DNA of 64,000 bases from Enoplosus armatus (taxonomy: Eukaryota; Chordata; Actinopteri; Centrarchiformes; Enoplosidae): assembly GCF_043641665.1 (NCBI RefSeq), contig NC_092182.1, positions 17,783,241 through 17,847,240 on the forward strand, given 5' to 3'. A model generated the notes under the pieces. The model had not been told where the DNA came from and searched no databases. It saw only the letters and a list, made by a program, of their open reading frames with translations. The position numbers and the translations under genes are program-made. Shown piece after piece: positions 1-12,000 of this stretch. How positions within the stretch are numbered: the stretch's first letter is position 1; each line of letters starts with the position of its first letter.

Positions 1-3000
1 TTGGAGTTTTTGTCTGTCTAGTTTTCAAAGCGGAACATCAGGGGAGTCATTTGAGTTCGGTCGGCCCACCCACCTCATGACTTTTATTACTGCAATGGCT
101 TGGTCTTACTAATAGCGCAGACATTGAGACACAGTGCACAAACCAGTCTAACATTCCCCAAATCACAATGATGTGCAAAGGGTACATGACAATGAAAAGG
201 TACAAAGAGGTACTTTATTAAGTGAAGTAAACTCTGTCCAGTTCCTCATCTAATATATGTGTTTGTTATCATTTGGCAAGCTGTGCAGAGTTTCACTGTG
301 GCTTTTTAATGATGGTGATGTGATGAGCAGTGTATCCTGCAGGTTGATGACTCAGTATAGTCACTGTTTAGAGTTCATGCTGCTCTCTGCTACAAGTCAA
401 GGCCTGTTTATTTTCAATGCTATGAATTGGAGCATAGATATAATGGATTATAAGTTGTTAATAAGTTTTCTGCACCCAAGTCTGATGATATTCTATATTT
501 TTGTTAATGTCAGAAAATCCCATGAAAAAAGTAAAACCAAAACCAACAATTAACCCGCACCAAACCCGTGGCTGAAAATAGTCCCCAACAAATACACTAC
601 TTTCACCCATTTGACTAATGTTTGCTTAAAACTACAGTGCCTAGCTGTTTTAAGGAAAATGTTTGCCCTTTTTTGAAAATGAAACTATTTATTTGTTACC
701 TGTTTTTTAAAGATTTACATTCAGTAGGAGCCAATAGGGTTGCTGCCGAGAGCTACAAACAGACTGGGATTTGTTGACTTAAAAAAAAAAAGCAGAATAT
801 TGCTATATATATTAGAATAAATTATATTAATTTACATTTTTGTTGTCCCTTATATTTACACAGTAACTCTATGTACTTCGAATAGCTTTATTTACATCAC
901 GTACATTACAGTAACACACTACATCATTTCCATTAAAATCAAAGTAAAGAATCAATATTAATATGTTAATCAATATTGCTGTGCTGTGCTTTCCTGCTGT
1001 CTCTGGCATGGATACATCACACACAGTCTCTATTTTCATGTTCCTGTCACAGAATTGTGGTATGCCTCTGAGCAGCAGACACTAAGGTTTAACTGCTGCT
1101 GTTGTTTGGCTGTGACCACTCCATGCTTTTGTGCAGTCATCGTGTTCCCACAAGACTTGAAGGTTTTTGAGACAAGACGTCAGAATCAAACTTAATTAGT
1201 CCAAATTTCATTCATCACAAAGAGTCTGAGTAATCTTGCAGAGAGACAAACGGGATTTAATGCATGAACATTTTCGTGTCCTAAACCTTTCTTACTTTTT
1301 TCTCGTACGAGTTTTCCAAGTCAGATTCACCAAACTCTCTTAACTGGACAAACTTCAACAAAATCGCCGTTATGGAGGAGGTGCGAGTTCAGGAGATTTA
1401 ATCATTAGCATAAACAGCACCTTAGTGGTCTATGTTTAATATGAAAGGTGATCAAGGGGGATAAAATAAGATAAAATAATCCTTTTTATTAATCCCTCAG
1501 CGGGGAAATGTGACAGTCATGGAGATATAACAAGAGAATATCATGGTGTACAGTAGGTGATGTCACTGTCAGGTGCAAAAGAGGATGATACCTAAAACCT
1601 AAAGTGGCAAGCCATGATGATGACATTATATAATAATTTTGCATTAAGTTTGTCTTCGTAATATATGTTGTTTTAGTGAATTTTGGTATCATATTTAAAC
1701 TCCACATCCATTCAGATTAAGGAATGATGATTTCAGGTCAAATTAGTGTTGTTTTTCCCCCTGTGGAAACATGACTGATATGAGAGATCTGGACCACACG
1801 TGATTTTCATTCGTACCTAAGTGAAAAGGTACAAGAAAATAGGGGAATGCTGCATATTCTTAAAAGCGACTCTGTTCGTACGAGTGGTTCTTGCATGAGG
1901 CTCACTTTGCTTGGCTGAGACAAAGGAAGGAAAGGACTATTTTTTGATATTTTCCGTTTAGACTGGATATCACCTATGTATTCATGTCCACCCTTTAACC
2001 TGCTTCTCTGAATGAACTCCTTAAAATTCTCCACAGTGGAAGAAGGCGCCTGAGTTGTGTGTGCATTTGTGTTGACACTCGAGCACACACACCATTGTAA
2101 ATACTACACACTCTACACGCTTCCTGTCAGTTTGGTATTTTTGCCATGCAGCGACTCAGCTCTGGCAGAGAGTGGTAGGCTAACACACGAGCAAGAATGT
2201 GGATGTCCTGACACTGCCTGTTACATGTCGGGATCACATCCAGGAATGTCAGAGCTCCACCTCGTGTGACTCACTGTTTCCACGACAACCACAGTGGGGG
2301 AAAACTCCATACCATCCCACGTCATTTACAGGAAGTGGTCAGGATAACTCCCACTCAAAACACATGGTGGGGGGAGTGACTGACACACGCAAACACATAG
2401 ATACACACACCCAACTTTCTTCCCTCAGGGTTTTTTTTTTTTTTAAACAATGCTATCTTTCAATTTCACTTGCGCAGTGATGGATTTACACTTAAAGTGG
2501 AAACATTGAGAGTCCCTGCAAGGGTGGATGTTTGGTTCTTTATCTACATACGTTTATTTCAATCTAGCAAGGAGCAAGTCGTGATGAAGTTGTTTTTTAA
2601 AAGTAAATCTGTGTGTACTAATGCAGTAACCAAATCATGTTCAGTTTCCACAATAGAGACCTGATACTTTATGATAGATGGTGTTGTGTCTTAAGAGAAC
2701 TGTTCTTTACTGCCTTACCATATCTCTCTCTCTTTTCATGAGAATATTTACTATAAATAAAAATATAGATTAAGTGTTTAGTGTAACCAGAAAAACATTC
2801 ACAGGAGGTGTACTTCTTTCAGTCCCGAGTAGACAATACTGCTGCTGATAAGTAAGTGTAGTTCTTTGAATGTGCGTTGGTGTTTATGCTCTGAAAATAT
2901 ATGCTGGTTAACCAGGTGACATGCTTTGCATATATTTGGTGCAGTTTTATGCTGCCGTTTGTTTTTTAGCTAGTTTTAGTTTAGTCCTTTTAGTCCCCTA

Positions 3001-3055
3001 CATAGTGTATATTGGCGGTATTTATCATCTGTTTCTGTGTTGCGTTTGCCTCCAG
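1..3055. other. Intron (or upstream sequence) of shisa5-like copy 1; no exon recognised
   Basis: The exon at 3056 needs an upstream exon ending in phase 1, so this stretch is most likely intron. I looked for the signal peptide, cysteine-rich and transmembrane exons seen in the second copy (7423-8315) and found none here, so they should lie upstream of the window. Apart from a LINE/SINE-type tail near 1458 I see AT-rich non-coding sequence. The short open frames here show no family resemblance. Confidence 0.6.
1458..1530 (-). repeat. LINE/SINE-type 3' tail fragment, minus orientation
   Basis: A run of ATAAA/GATAAA units is followed by a segment that reads on the minus strand as a CCCCGCTGAGGGATTAATAA-type end. 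This is the common 3' end of fish non-LTR elements (a GGGGATTAATAAA-like core plus a short tandem tail). Only the tail is recognisable, so the family is not assigned. Confidence 0.5.
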
Positions 3056-4200
3056 CTGTGATAGCTACCACCACCCACACCACAGTGGTCACCACCTCTC
3101 CTCAGCCATACCCCCAGCAGCCAACTGCAACACCTGGACAGCCTCAGTCCTACCAGGCGGCCCAGTATCCACCCTACCAACCCGTACCAGTGCAGTCGGG
3201 TTATGGAGCCCAGCCCATGCCCCAGGGCTATGGACCTCAGCTCATGCCAACATCACCCTACCAAGGACAGCCATTCTCAGCAGCACCGCCACCATCATAT
3301 CAGGAAGCCAGTGAGTGTAGACATTTAATAACCTATACCAGTATTCATTTTGTCAACAAAAACTATGACAAAAAATATTTGTCAACCAGACTAAAACTAA
3401 ATAAAAAGTAGCTTTTGAAAATGAGAACTATGACAAAATGTATTACGTTTTTTGTCAATGAATGAAGCTAAACGATGATTCGAAAAATGGACAAATTAAG
3501 TCTTATTCAGCGACCTGCATGCATCTGTGGAATTACACATCGAAGCTCCTGATTAAATGGATAAAGTTCTTCATTTCCCAACTTAAGTTATAATAGTTAT
3601 CTGTGTTCTTCATACAGATTATAAAATGGATCTGCTGGGAACGGACAGAAATGAAGGTCTGGGGGGTTTTTAGGATCAACATTATCATCACACAAAGTTG
3701 ATGATAACATAGTTTTATTTTTGTTTGTTTGGTTGTTTTTTTAGAAACACCCAGCACTCTGTAGAAAAGCACCCTTTTAACCTGTGGTAATGTTTCATTA
3801 CAGTGTACCTTTTTAAGAAATGTAGCAAACACATCCTGCAATTTTGGTGCGTCAGAATAGCTGTAATCGGAAGTGGAGGTGGAATAACCTCTGCTGGTAT
3901 GAAGTTGAGTCATGTCTGGATTTTGCAAAATAGGAAACAGAACTGAAGTTGTGGTAATTGTCTAAGCATTTATCAGCCCTCTCGTCCTCACACCATGCTT
4001 TCTATCTGTGTCCAGCCGGTCCTTACTACCCTCCCAACCCGATGCCTTACAGCCAGGCTGCATTCACTCCCGGCCAGCCAGCGTACCCTCTGCAGCCTCC
4101 TGTCCAGCCGCAGCCCAACGCTCCACAGGCACATGCAGACTACCTAGCCCAGCCAGCATACAACCCGGATTTTGTTGCACCACCACCCAAGACTGGATAA
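3056..4200 (+). CDS. shisa5: shisa5 (scotin)-like, copy 1, 3' partial: last two coding exons
   Basis: Shisa-5/scotin is a single-pass ER/endosomal membrane protein with a cysteine-rich lumenal domain and a proline-rich cytoplasmic tail that binds WW-domain and ESCRT-type partners (family knowledge). Only the tail is here. Exon 3056-3310 encodes AVIATTTHTTVVTT followed by a Pro/Gln/Tyr-rich run ending in PPPSYQEA. Exon 4016-4200 encodes a second Pro-rich segment ending YNPDFVAPPPKTG and stop. Acceptors (ctccag, gtccag) and the donor (gtgagt) are canonical. The phases (1 into the first exon, 1 between the exons) equal those of the complete copy at 7423-9661, which supports tandem duplication. 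PPxY-type motifs (PPSY) are visible. The signal peptide, Cys-rich and TM exons are missing, presumably upstream. The symbol is by resemblance of the tail (TTT..TVV, PPYNP-like end); another Shisa-like paralogue is possible. Confidence 0.75.
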
Positions 4201-6420
4201 TGGACCACAGTGCCACACTCTCAGCCACTTTAAACGTGCTGCAACATTTTCGAACTTGGCAGAACTGGAAATGTGTAATCTGAATCCAGATGAGATTTGT
4301 TTCTGAGCGTCTTGATTCATATGTTTTGGTGTGAATATAAGAATGTTATGACACATTTGTAGTTGTTGTTGTGCATCTGTTTTGTCGAGGAGTTGCCAAG
4401 TGAAAATGTTGTTACCTTTCGGCTCGTATTGCATGGACTTATACAAGTGGTGAGTTAGTTTGTTTGTTTGTTTTTTTTGTTTGTTTTTAATTATTTCTTA
4501 GTGGCCTCATTTTAGTCATCTTGGTAAATTACACATGAAACAATTGAGTCTCATTTTAAAATTTAGAGTAGATGAAGTGCTTTGACATTTTCCAGCCCTC
4601 TGAACATGCCTCAACGTCTCCCTCCTAGTGCCTGTCTGTACTGTGCACTGGCCAAACCTGCCTGACCTCTTAATTCACCATCTACACTGTAGATTCTACA
4701 GAGATTGCAGTCAAACTCAGCAGGGAAACTTTGGGGGACTTTTGGTGGCCGCGGCCATAATCTCATTGCTTTCTGACCGTTTATTTCAGACAGATGAAAG
4801 TGCTTTGAACCTTTTTTTCATGTACTCTCCCATGTTCCTTCCCTGGTGTTTTGGAAGACATGTAATGCTTTATATGTGTTACTTGGGAACAAATCAAGTC
4901 CAAAGTTTGTAATTCTTCTCACTAGAGGATTTATGATGGAAGGATGCTTTTCTTTTTCAGTTGACTACCGTTATTCAGAGGGTAGCAGAGTGAATTGTGT
5001 GTGTTCAGGAAAAAGCCTCCAGCAAAAAGGGAATGTTCATCATGTCAATTCAACAAAATAAGCCTTGCACACAGGGGAAGTTTACTTTACATTTCATTTT
5101 TTTGTGTTCATGTACAATTTTTTTCTTTTTTGCTCAGGTTGCTTTCATTCATCGTTTTCATTTTCCCATCTTACAACATGTGTAACTCAGCTGAAATGCA
5201 TCGGCAGCTTTGAATGAAATAGCCAAAGGACATTTCTCTTTCTTTTCAATCAACCAAACGTTCACATAGTCAAATCCACAATAACAAATATTATACTTAC
5301 AAAATGCAAGAAACAACTGTGCCTTCTTAGCCGTATTGCTTTTCTCATTTTAACGTGTGCATGTAAGTTACAACAGTTTCAAATCTTATTTTCTCAATTG
5401 TGTAGCCTTTCAACTTTAGTTCCTTTGCTCACAACCCAAACTGTGCATGTTATGAATCTTTAAAGGTCATCATTTTCTTATTCAGTATTGTGTTATTTGC
5501 CTTGTCAAATCATAAAAGATTTTTCTGGAATTCACCATTGCCTTTATTAGACTGTACCAGCATGACAGTCTGGTTTGAATAAGTAGTCTGTAGTTCTTTT
5601 ATATCTAAAAAGCGAACTAAAAAGCCTCCCTTGTTCTGCTTTGTCAGTTGGGTTTTTTTTTGCAACAAAGCCATCACTTCTGCTTTCTGCTGACTGAAAT
5701 TACTTGACGATAGTTTTACTTAAGTGACCTTTTTCTTATGATCCAGCAGGACTTGGAGAAGTACAGTCACAGCTCATGTGATGAGCCAAACATTGATCGT
5801 TTGAACCACCCTGTTTTAAATCTGTCACTTTTCAACTTCCTTTGTATAGACTTAGAGGTTGTGGTCAAAGAACACAGTACATAGTAACATTATATGTGAG
5901 TATCGCAAGTACAGGTTTCAGAATGACTTTGAGTCGCATCTGTGCTGTGGCTTACTTCATGTTGCCAGCTGACATATGAGAAACCACATGCCAGCTAATG
6001 AAAAGGGCCTCATGTCCTCACATTTCTTTGTAATTTACAAAACAGTTCATTTGTGAGAAATGTGCCTGTGTTTCTTACATCGACCAAGCGATTTGTCTGT
6101 GTACTTCATTGTAGGCTTGCCTTTTGTCTGAAATCTGTCTTTATAAATGTGTTCTCCCTGTGATTTCAGTCCTGTGGCCAGTGCTGATTCTTCAAGGTGA
6201 CTTTATTTGGAGTGTTTTTATTTGCGTGTGTGGATTATAGCCATTTGTGTTGTTTATGAAGATAGAGATACCAGCAGAGATTTATTCTTGTTCGTCTGCG
6301 TTTCTTGTCCAAGAATAATTGTCATTGATGCTTCTTTGAGAATATATTTACATGACTTTTATTTTGTTAAAAGCCCACCACTTACTCTGCAGAGTTCAAT
6401 AAAATATATATTTTCTGTGT
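4201..6420 (+). other. Probable long 3' UTR of shisa5-like copy 1
   Basis: About 2.2 kb of AT-rich sequence without recognisable coding or repeat content runs from the TAA to a polyadenylation signal at 6398. The UTR length is inferred from the absence of a convincing earlier AATAAA. Transcript data could shorten it. Confidence 0.45.
6398..6403 (+). promoter_or_regulatory. Polyadenylation signal AATAAA (shisa5-like copy 1)
   Basis: AATAAA is followed by a T/G-rich stretch (ttttctgtgtttcc) at 6412-6425, a typical downstream element. It is the first strong signal after the stop codon at 4200. Confidence 0.5.
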
Positions 6421-7422
6421 TTCCCCAACTTTGGTTATTGAATTTTCAGAATAGAAGCTGATAACTCAAAATGCACTTGTGTCAAATCTACACAACTTAG
6501 AGGCAAAATAAACACAACAACCCTAACCCTAAACACTATTCAATTACTAAATAAGTGAATACATAACCAGACTAAGACATAGAACACTTATTAATAATGA
6601 GACGTGTCATAAGAGAATAAAAGCATAAGGACACTGTCAGAGGTAAACATGGTGGCCGGGTGGACTACAGGAGCGTTAAATCACAGATCACAAAATGTAC
6701 TTAAAGCATTATAGTAAAAGTACTTTTGGGGCAGAATGAGCCCCTTTAGAGAGCTAAATAATTATACTATATATGTACAATATATCTCTGGAATGTAGTG
6801 GAGTAGAAGTATGAAGTACCATACAATTGAAATACTCAAGTAAAAGTTGTTGATAAATGAGGAACGATAGAGTGGGTGTAGGCAGAAAACAATACTGGTT
6901 CAAAGCACATGTGGGTGGATTTGACTGTATTGCATCCACATATATGTTGCTTAACTGTACAGGAAAAGGAACTGTATCAATGCTAGAGCCACCTGTTGAT
7001 TTCAATTCCTTTATTATCATACAGGCTGCAATGTGTACGGCTAAAGAGTTGTGAAGCATAGCCAGTAAAAACAAATCGAAACCAGTTTTCTTGGCTTGTT
7101 TATCTGTATTGCATTTATTATTGTACATACTTTTTATGCTCACACATCACTAATCTCAATTAGATTTTTATTTGGTTAAATAAAATAAAATAAAAGACAT
7201 GCATTCAAGGCATCAGTTGGAGGCACAAGAAAACTACATTTCTTTGAATGGAGCATTCTCTTATGTAAAAAAAAAAAAAAAAAGTCCAGTTGCAAGTCTT
7301 TCACATGAAGTAAGGAATGTTGTTGGGCTACTTGCTACAGGGTGGGACAGATAGACAGGTTGAAACAGTCATCTCACTGCAGAGTCAAAGTCATTTCCTT
7401 ATTACACTACATCACAGCAGTT
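6421..7422. other. Intergenic spacer between the two shisa5-like genes
   Basis: About 1 kb separates the putative end of copy 1 from the ATG of copy 2. It holds one repeat of the AAGTAAAAGTA family (about 6686-6850) and a poly-A run near 7267. The copy 2 promoter must lie here, but I see no clear TATA box. Confidence 0.5.
6686..6850 (+). repeat. AAGTAAAAGTA-type interspersed repeat (hAT-like, non-autonomous), partial
   Basis: Shares the phrases ATGTACTTAAAG, AGTAAAAGTACT, TGTAGTGGAGTAGAAGTATGAAGTA and AAATACTCAAGTAAAAG with the copies at 11148, 16480 and 37312. This is a very common fish repeat; the hAT assignment is from memory. Confidence 0.7.
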
Positions 7423-9661
7423 ATGGTTTCAAGTGTCTTGTCCAGTCTTGTGTGTGTTTTGTGTGTGATCCTGCTCCCGGCTGTATGGGGTGAGTTTTAT
7501 TTTGGTGTTTTTTCTTCAGGGTTTTGGATCTGGTGTGTCTCTGTTAATAATATTACAAAGAGTACAGTCTAGACCTGCTCTATATGTAAAGTGTCATGAG
7601 ATAACTTTTGTTGTGATTTGGCGCTGTAGAAATAAAATTGAATTGAACTGAAATAAGTAACACAAGTGCCACAGTTTCTTTGATTTTACTTCTCATAAGC
7701 AATGAGACTGGTTTTGAGCTTGTGTGTACGTGTATGTTTAATTTGCATAAAAGAAGCAACTGAAACTTTAGCTGTTAATCTTATCAGTTCATGTTATACT
7801 GTAACCTTCAATACTCCTCACCGTGACCCTGTGTTTTATATGTTACAGCTGATTACTGCAGCAGCTATTGGGACACGGATGATTTCTACCACGATACACA
7901 GCAATGTGTCACTCAGTACTGTTGTGGGAGCTGCAACAAGAAATACTGCTGCAGTGAAACAAAATACAGTCTGACTGAAGAAGAACAAGAACACTGTCCT
8001 GAAAGGTGTGCTCCTGCTTTGAACCTGTGTTTCACTCTTCATGATACAAAGATTAAAAGACAGTTACAAGATAAGAAACAATACCAGCATTTTTGAGAAA
8101 TATAAATATTCTAAATCTTTACACTTCTTAAAATTGAGTGTCTTTTTCCCCCAGGCCATACATTCAGAAAAGAAGCAGGATTGCTATTATTCTGGGAAGC
8201 ATCTTAGGGTCTGTTCTCCCCATTGTCCTCTGTGTGGGTCTCATCATCTGCTGTGTGGCTCCTTGCTGCTTGTTCTACAAGAAGTGTCGAAAAAGACGCA
8301 ACCAAAGGAGTCGAGGTCGGACACATTTTTGGCTAAGTGTAGTTTGTGTAGGCAACTACAGTCTAATTTATTCTTTCTTTGTACTGTGAGTGAAAGCAAT
8401 TACAGTAAATGGGGAAACACCTAACCTTGCTCTGTCAAAAGGTAAAAAAATGTGCCTACCAACACCTCTGAAGCTCATATTAACACGTTGTTTAGTTAAA
8501 TACATTGCCGTTTTATGGTTATATGCCAGATATTTGTTTGTCAGGACCAATTGCCAGGCAACCAGCAGGACCACAACATTTCTAGAATCTCTGCTGGTTG
8601 CCTGGAAACCGACCAAGAAATAGTCCGGCAGATAGCTGCCCGTAAAACAGTGAGTTGTCGATCACAATTCGTTTTTTTGTGCATCAGGCGTATTTTGTTG
8701 TCTTTGGACCGAGCTAGCCAACTCTCTGCAAGAAAGCGAATAATATTTAGCATATTTCCCAAAATAAACAAAAACCTGATCTTTTTGTTTCACAATGTAG
8801 TGTTGACGTATCAGTGGATTTGTGTCAGAGTATTTGTACCTTATTTTCAAACCAAACTCAATCTATGACTTACCTGTAGCTGTGAGAAACACCACCACCG
8901 TAGTCAACGTGCCCCAGCAGCCACTCCCCGCCTCTGGATATCAGCCGTCCTACCCGGGCTACCAGCCTGTACCTGTCCAGCCTGGACATGGAGGCCCGCC
9001 CGTCCCTACAGCACCACCACCCTCATACTTGGAAGCTAGTGAGTTACTTCATGACATTTAACTCATGACATTTGTAAATTTTAAGTCCCATGTTTCTAGT
9101 AACATTGAGGATAACTCCTGTTCCTCCATTACCATGAACGTGGACACTGAAGATCATTGAGTCAATCTCACATACACATCTCACTAGAGCACCAAATGTG
9201 TATTAATCCGCTTCTGAATATAGTCCCTGGCAAATTCAGTCTTTACTCCTGATAGATTGATATTTGCTTAAAAAAAACTACAGTGCCCAGGTATTTCAGG
9301 AAATAATTTAGACTGTACTATATGGAACTATATATATGTTTTTTAAAGATTTACATCTTCAGTAGGAAAGAATGGGCTGAGAGTAACAGACACGATAGGG
9401 TAGTCTTGTCATTGGATATGTAACACCAGCATGATCCTCTCATGATTATTGGGTTATTGGGTTAACCCGCAAAACGATTTTTCAACAACAAACCAAATGA
9501 ATGTTTTTTTTGTCTTTTCAGCCGATCCAGCTCACTCTCCAGTTGCATTCAGTCCAGGGCACCCAATGTACCCCTTCCCCAGCCAGCCTTATGCACCGCC
9601 ACCACATCTAGGCGAACTTGCACAGCCGCCCTACAACCCCTCTTATGGCCCAAAATCCTAA
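7423..9661 (+). CDS. shisa5: shisa5 (scotin)-like, copy 2, complete (5 exons, 227 aa)
   Basis: Coding exons: 7423-7489, 7849-8005, 8155-8315, 8880-9038, 9522-9661; 684 nt joined with no frame break. Residues 1-22 are a signal peptide ([17 protein letters not shown]). Residues 23-75 are the Shisa cysteine-rich domain with the signature CCGSC..KYCC and a final C near 73. A membrane segment lies around 84-110 ([20 protein letters not shown]), followed by a CC..KKCRKRR stop-transfer stretch. The tail from about 129 is proline-rich with PPPSY and PPYNPSYG, matching the human scotin ending PPYNPAY. The length is close to human SHISA5 (about 240 aa). Intron phases of the last two exons equal those of copy 1. 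ATG 7423 was chosen because it opens directly on the signal peptide; upstream in-frame sequence is not conserved-looking. The family call is strong; orthology to SHISA5 rather than a Shisa-like paralogue is likely. Confidence 0.85.
7567..7660 (+). repeat. Fish interspersed repeat end (TTTGGCGCTGTAGAAATAAA..TTGAATTGAA)
   Basis: The phrase AGACCTGCTCTATATGTAAAG, then GAGATAACTTTTGTTGTGAT, then a TTGAATTGAA tail is a widespread teleost retroelement end. It sits in intron 1 of shisa5-like copy 2. Family name not assigned. Confidence 0.6.
8554..8605. repeat. Inverted repeat: 15-bp perfect arms, 22-nt loop
   Basis: CCAGGCAACCAGCAG (8554-8568) is the exact reverse complement of 8591-8605. It lies in intron 3 of shisa5-like copy 2. 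The GGCAACCAGCAG words occur in fish transposon ends, so this may be a transposon remnant. Confidence 0.7.
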
Positions 9662-10098
9662 ACTTAAACTGGATAACTTATTAGACCAAAACATTACAGA
9701 GAAAAAAGATATATGATAAAAATACCTTAAGCATGGGCACAACAGTTAAAGCGATATATAATTTTTCTGTATGTATTCAGATTCATTCACATTCGCTCAA
9801 CAAATATTACATGAATTGTTGTTCTCAGTCTTGGTTTGTTCTTGAACAGCTGAGGAGTTTTTAGGATTTCCCTCCAATAACGGACACCTTGAACTGTGTT
9901 TGAACTGCCATTAGAATAGTTGAAATTATGATGAAACACATTTAAAAATGCTTATTTTCTAATGAACTCCAACTGCCACTAGAGGACGCCTCTGTCCCAC
10001 TTTTATTTTGTGTAGAAAAGGGAGACAGCGGGATACTGTATGCTACATACTGGTGCTACCAAGTGTTGCTATCAAGCATATTGTTTTACATGCAAGAC

Positions 10099-10104
10099 AA
10101 TAAA
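10099..10104 (+). promoter_or_regulatory. Polyadenylation signal AATAAA (shisa5-like copy 2)
   Basis: AATAAA lies about 440 nt after the stop codon, with TG/T-rich sequence (tttggctgttttgtctc) downstream. A second AATAAA at 10294-10299 is an alternative. Confidence 0.55.
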
Positions 10105-11147
10105 CGTTTGGCTGTTTTGTCTCATTATGATTAAGCACACTTCTTGCAGAGATTAAGGACTAAAATCACAGGCTCTGAATTTTAACCACTTGATGTAGAG
10201 GATTCATGGTTGGTTTGTCCTGATTCACTGATGATTGAAGAGGTTTATAGACTCTGTAGAGGTCCACATATAAACTTTAAGTCTGCTGGGTACAATAAAG
10301 AAACACTGGGTCATCCTCTATTGCCTGTAATTAATGTAATGAAACTTTAATTTTTTGAAAACTACAGTACTTGCACTGATTGAATCTATAGTACCACACC
10401 ATTAAAGTAAGCCACCTGGGTCTGTTAACACTAACAACTCTGTGTTGTGTAACCTACAGCATCTCCAGAGACACTGAAGTGCGATTCTTTGCATTTTTTC
10501 AGTCCAAGTTTGCACATTTAGTCTCGTTCAGGGACACTTGGATTATTAAAACTCAGTTTTTATCCTGACGTACATCCTGAGCTAGTTTAAGAAACTTATG
10601 CAGTGAGAATAATATGATGTTGATAATTGCTATGGTGATTATAACTTGTTTATGGTACTTTTGTAATGATTTGCTTGTTTATGGAATAACTGCGGTGTGA
10701 GACTTCTTAGATTTTTTTTGTTAAAGCCCCTCAACAGTCATGAACAAGATTGACACCTCCCTGACTCTCCTGTTGGCTTTGTAGCATCTGGGTTGGGACA
10801 GCAAGTTGTCCGTTATCTGCCAACTGTGTTCTACTGTAGGACTGTAAATTCAGTGATACAGTGAACTGCAAATGCATTCACTTATCTACTATCAGATAGA
10901 AAGCATGGTTTGTAGAACATTTAACACAAGGGCAGACAGAGTGCAGATTTTGAATGAGTCTTATCATGATCTTATCTTATCATGAGTCTGCTCATAATAC
11001 TCTTAATTTTCAGTTGTTTTGGCTCATCTGCTGGGTGAGGATATACAGAGGTACAAAAGTTTCAACTCTATAATGGAGTTGAATGAGAGTGAGAACATTT
11101 TACATCTGTACACTGTAGTTTTACCAAATGACTGCAGGCTTCAGTGG

Positions 11148-12000
11148 TAGAATGTAACTACATTTAATCAAATTAATAAAAGTAGTAAAAGTACAAATTT
11201 GAGGTACTTGTACTTCACTTTGTCTTTTCTTTTCATGCCACTTTCTACTTCTACTTCACTACATTTCAGAGGAAAATATTGTACTTCACTACAATTATTT
11301 GACAGCTTTAGTTACTAGTTACTTTACAAATTAAGAATTTTGCAAACAAAACATTTAAAGAGCTTATAAAATTTGATGTTTAGTCATAAAACTACCAAAC
11401 AGTTTATACAATTGCAGCTGAAACGATAAGTCGATTAATCAATTATCCGATTGACAGAAAATTATTTGGCAATTATATTATATATAATTATATATATATT
11501 CATAATCGTTTGAGTCATTTTTCATACAAAACATTTCATGGTTCCAGCTTCACAAATGTGAGGATTTTCTGCTTTTTTCTGCTTTTCCTTTTAATTGTTT
11601 TAATAATCAGCATTTCTCAATCAGTCGATTAATTGAGAAAATAATCAGCAGATTAATCCACTATCCACTTATTACTCGAAATAATAATTAGTTACAGTCA
11701 GATTACAAAAAAATACAATACAAAAAACTAGCTTCACTTCAACCAACTTCAACAGTAAAATTCTGCTTTTACATAATGCATGAGAAATAATAATATAATG
11801 ATAAAATCTATAATAGAAGAACAATAACAGGCGACATTTTTCTACAATGAAGACTTTACTTTTGATACCTTAAGTACATTTTCTTGATCATACTTTTACT
11901 TAAGTAACATTTTCAGTGCAGGACTGTTTCTTGTAACAGAGTATTTTTACAGTGTGGTATTAGTACTTTTACTTAGGATCAGAATACTTCCTCCAAAACT
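11148..12000 (-). repeat. AAGTAAAAGTA-type repeat, long copy, interrupted by a second repeat
   Basis: It starts with CAGTGGTAGAATGTAACTAC and ends near AGAATACTTCCTCCAAAACTGG, the characteristic ends of this fish family. Internal phrases are GTACTTGTACTTCACTT and CTTCACTACATTTCAGAGG. The middle (about 11408-11700) is an unrelated repeat inserted into it. Confidence 0.75.
11408..11700 (-). repeat. ATTAATCGATTAAT-type repeat nested in the 11148-12000 element
   Basis: Contains GCTGAAACGATAAGTCGATTAATC at one end and CAGTCGATTAATTGAGAAAATAATCAGC at the other, with ACAAATGTGAGGATTTTCTGC between. The same family occurs at 27098, 30735, 40782, 55472 and 56807. It is nested, so it is younger than its host element. 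Confidence 0.7.

Noticed and set aside
6519..6535. CCCTAACCCTAA resembling telomere repeat
   Set aside because: Only two units; no array, so most likely chance.
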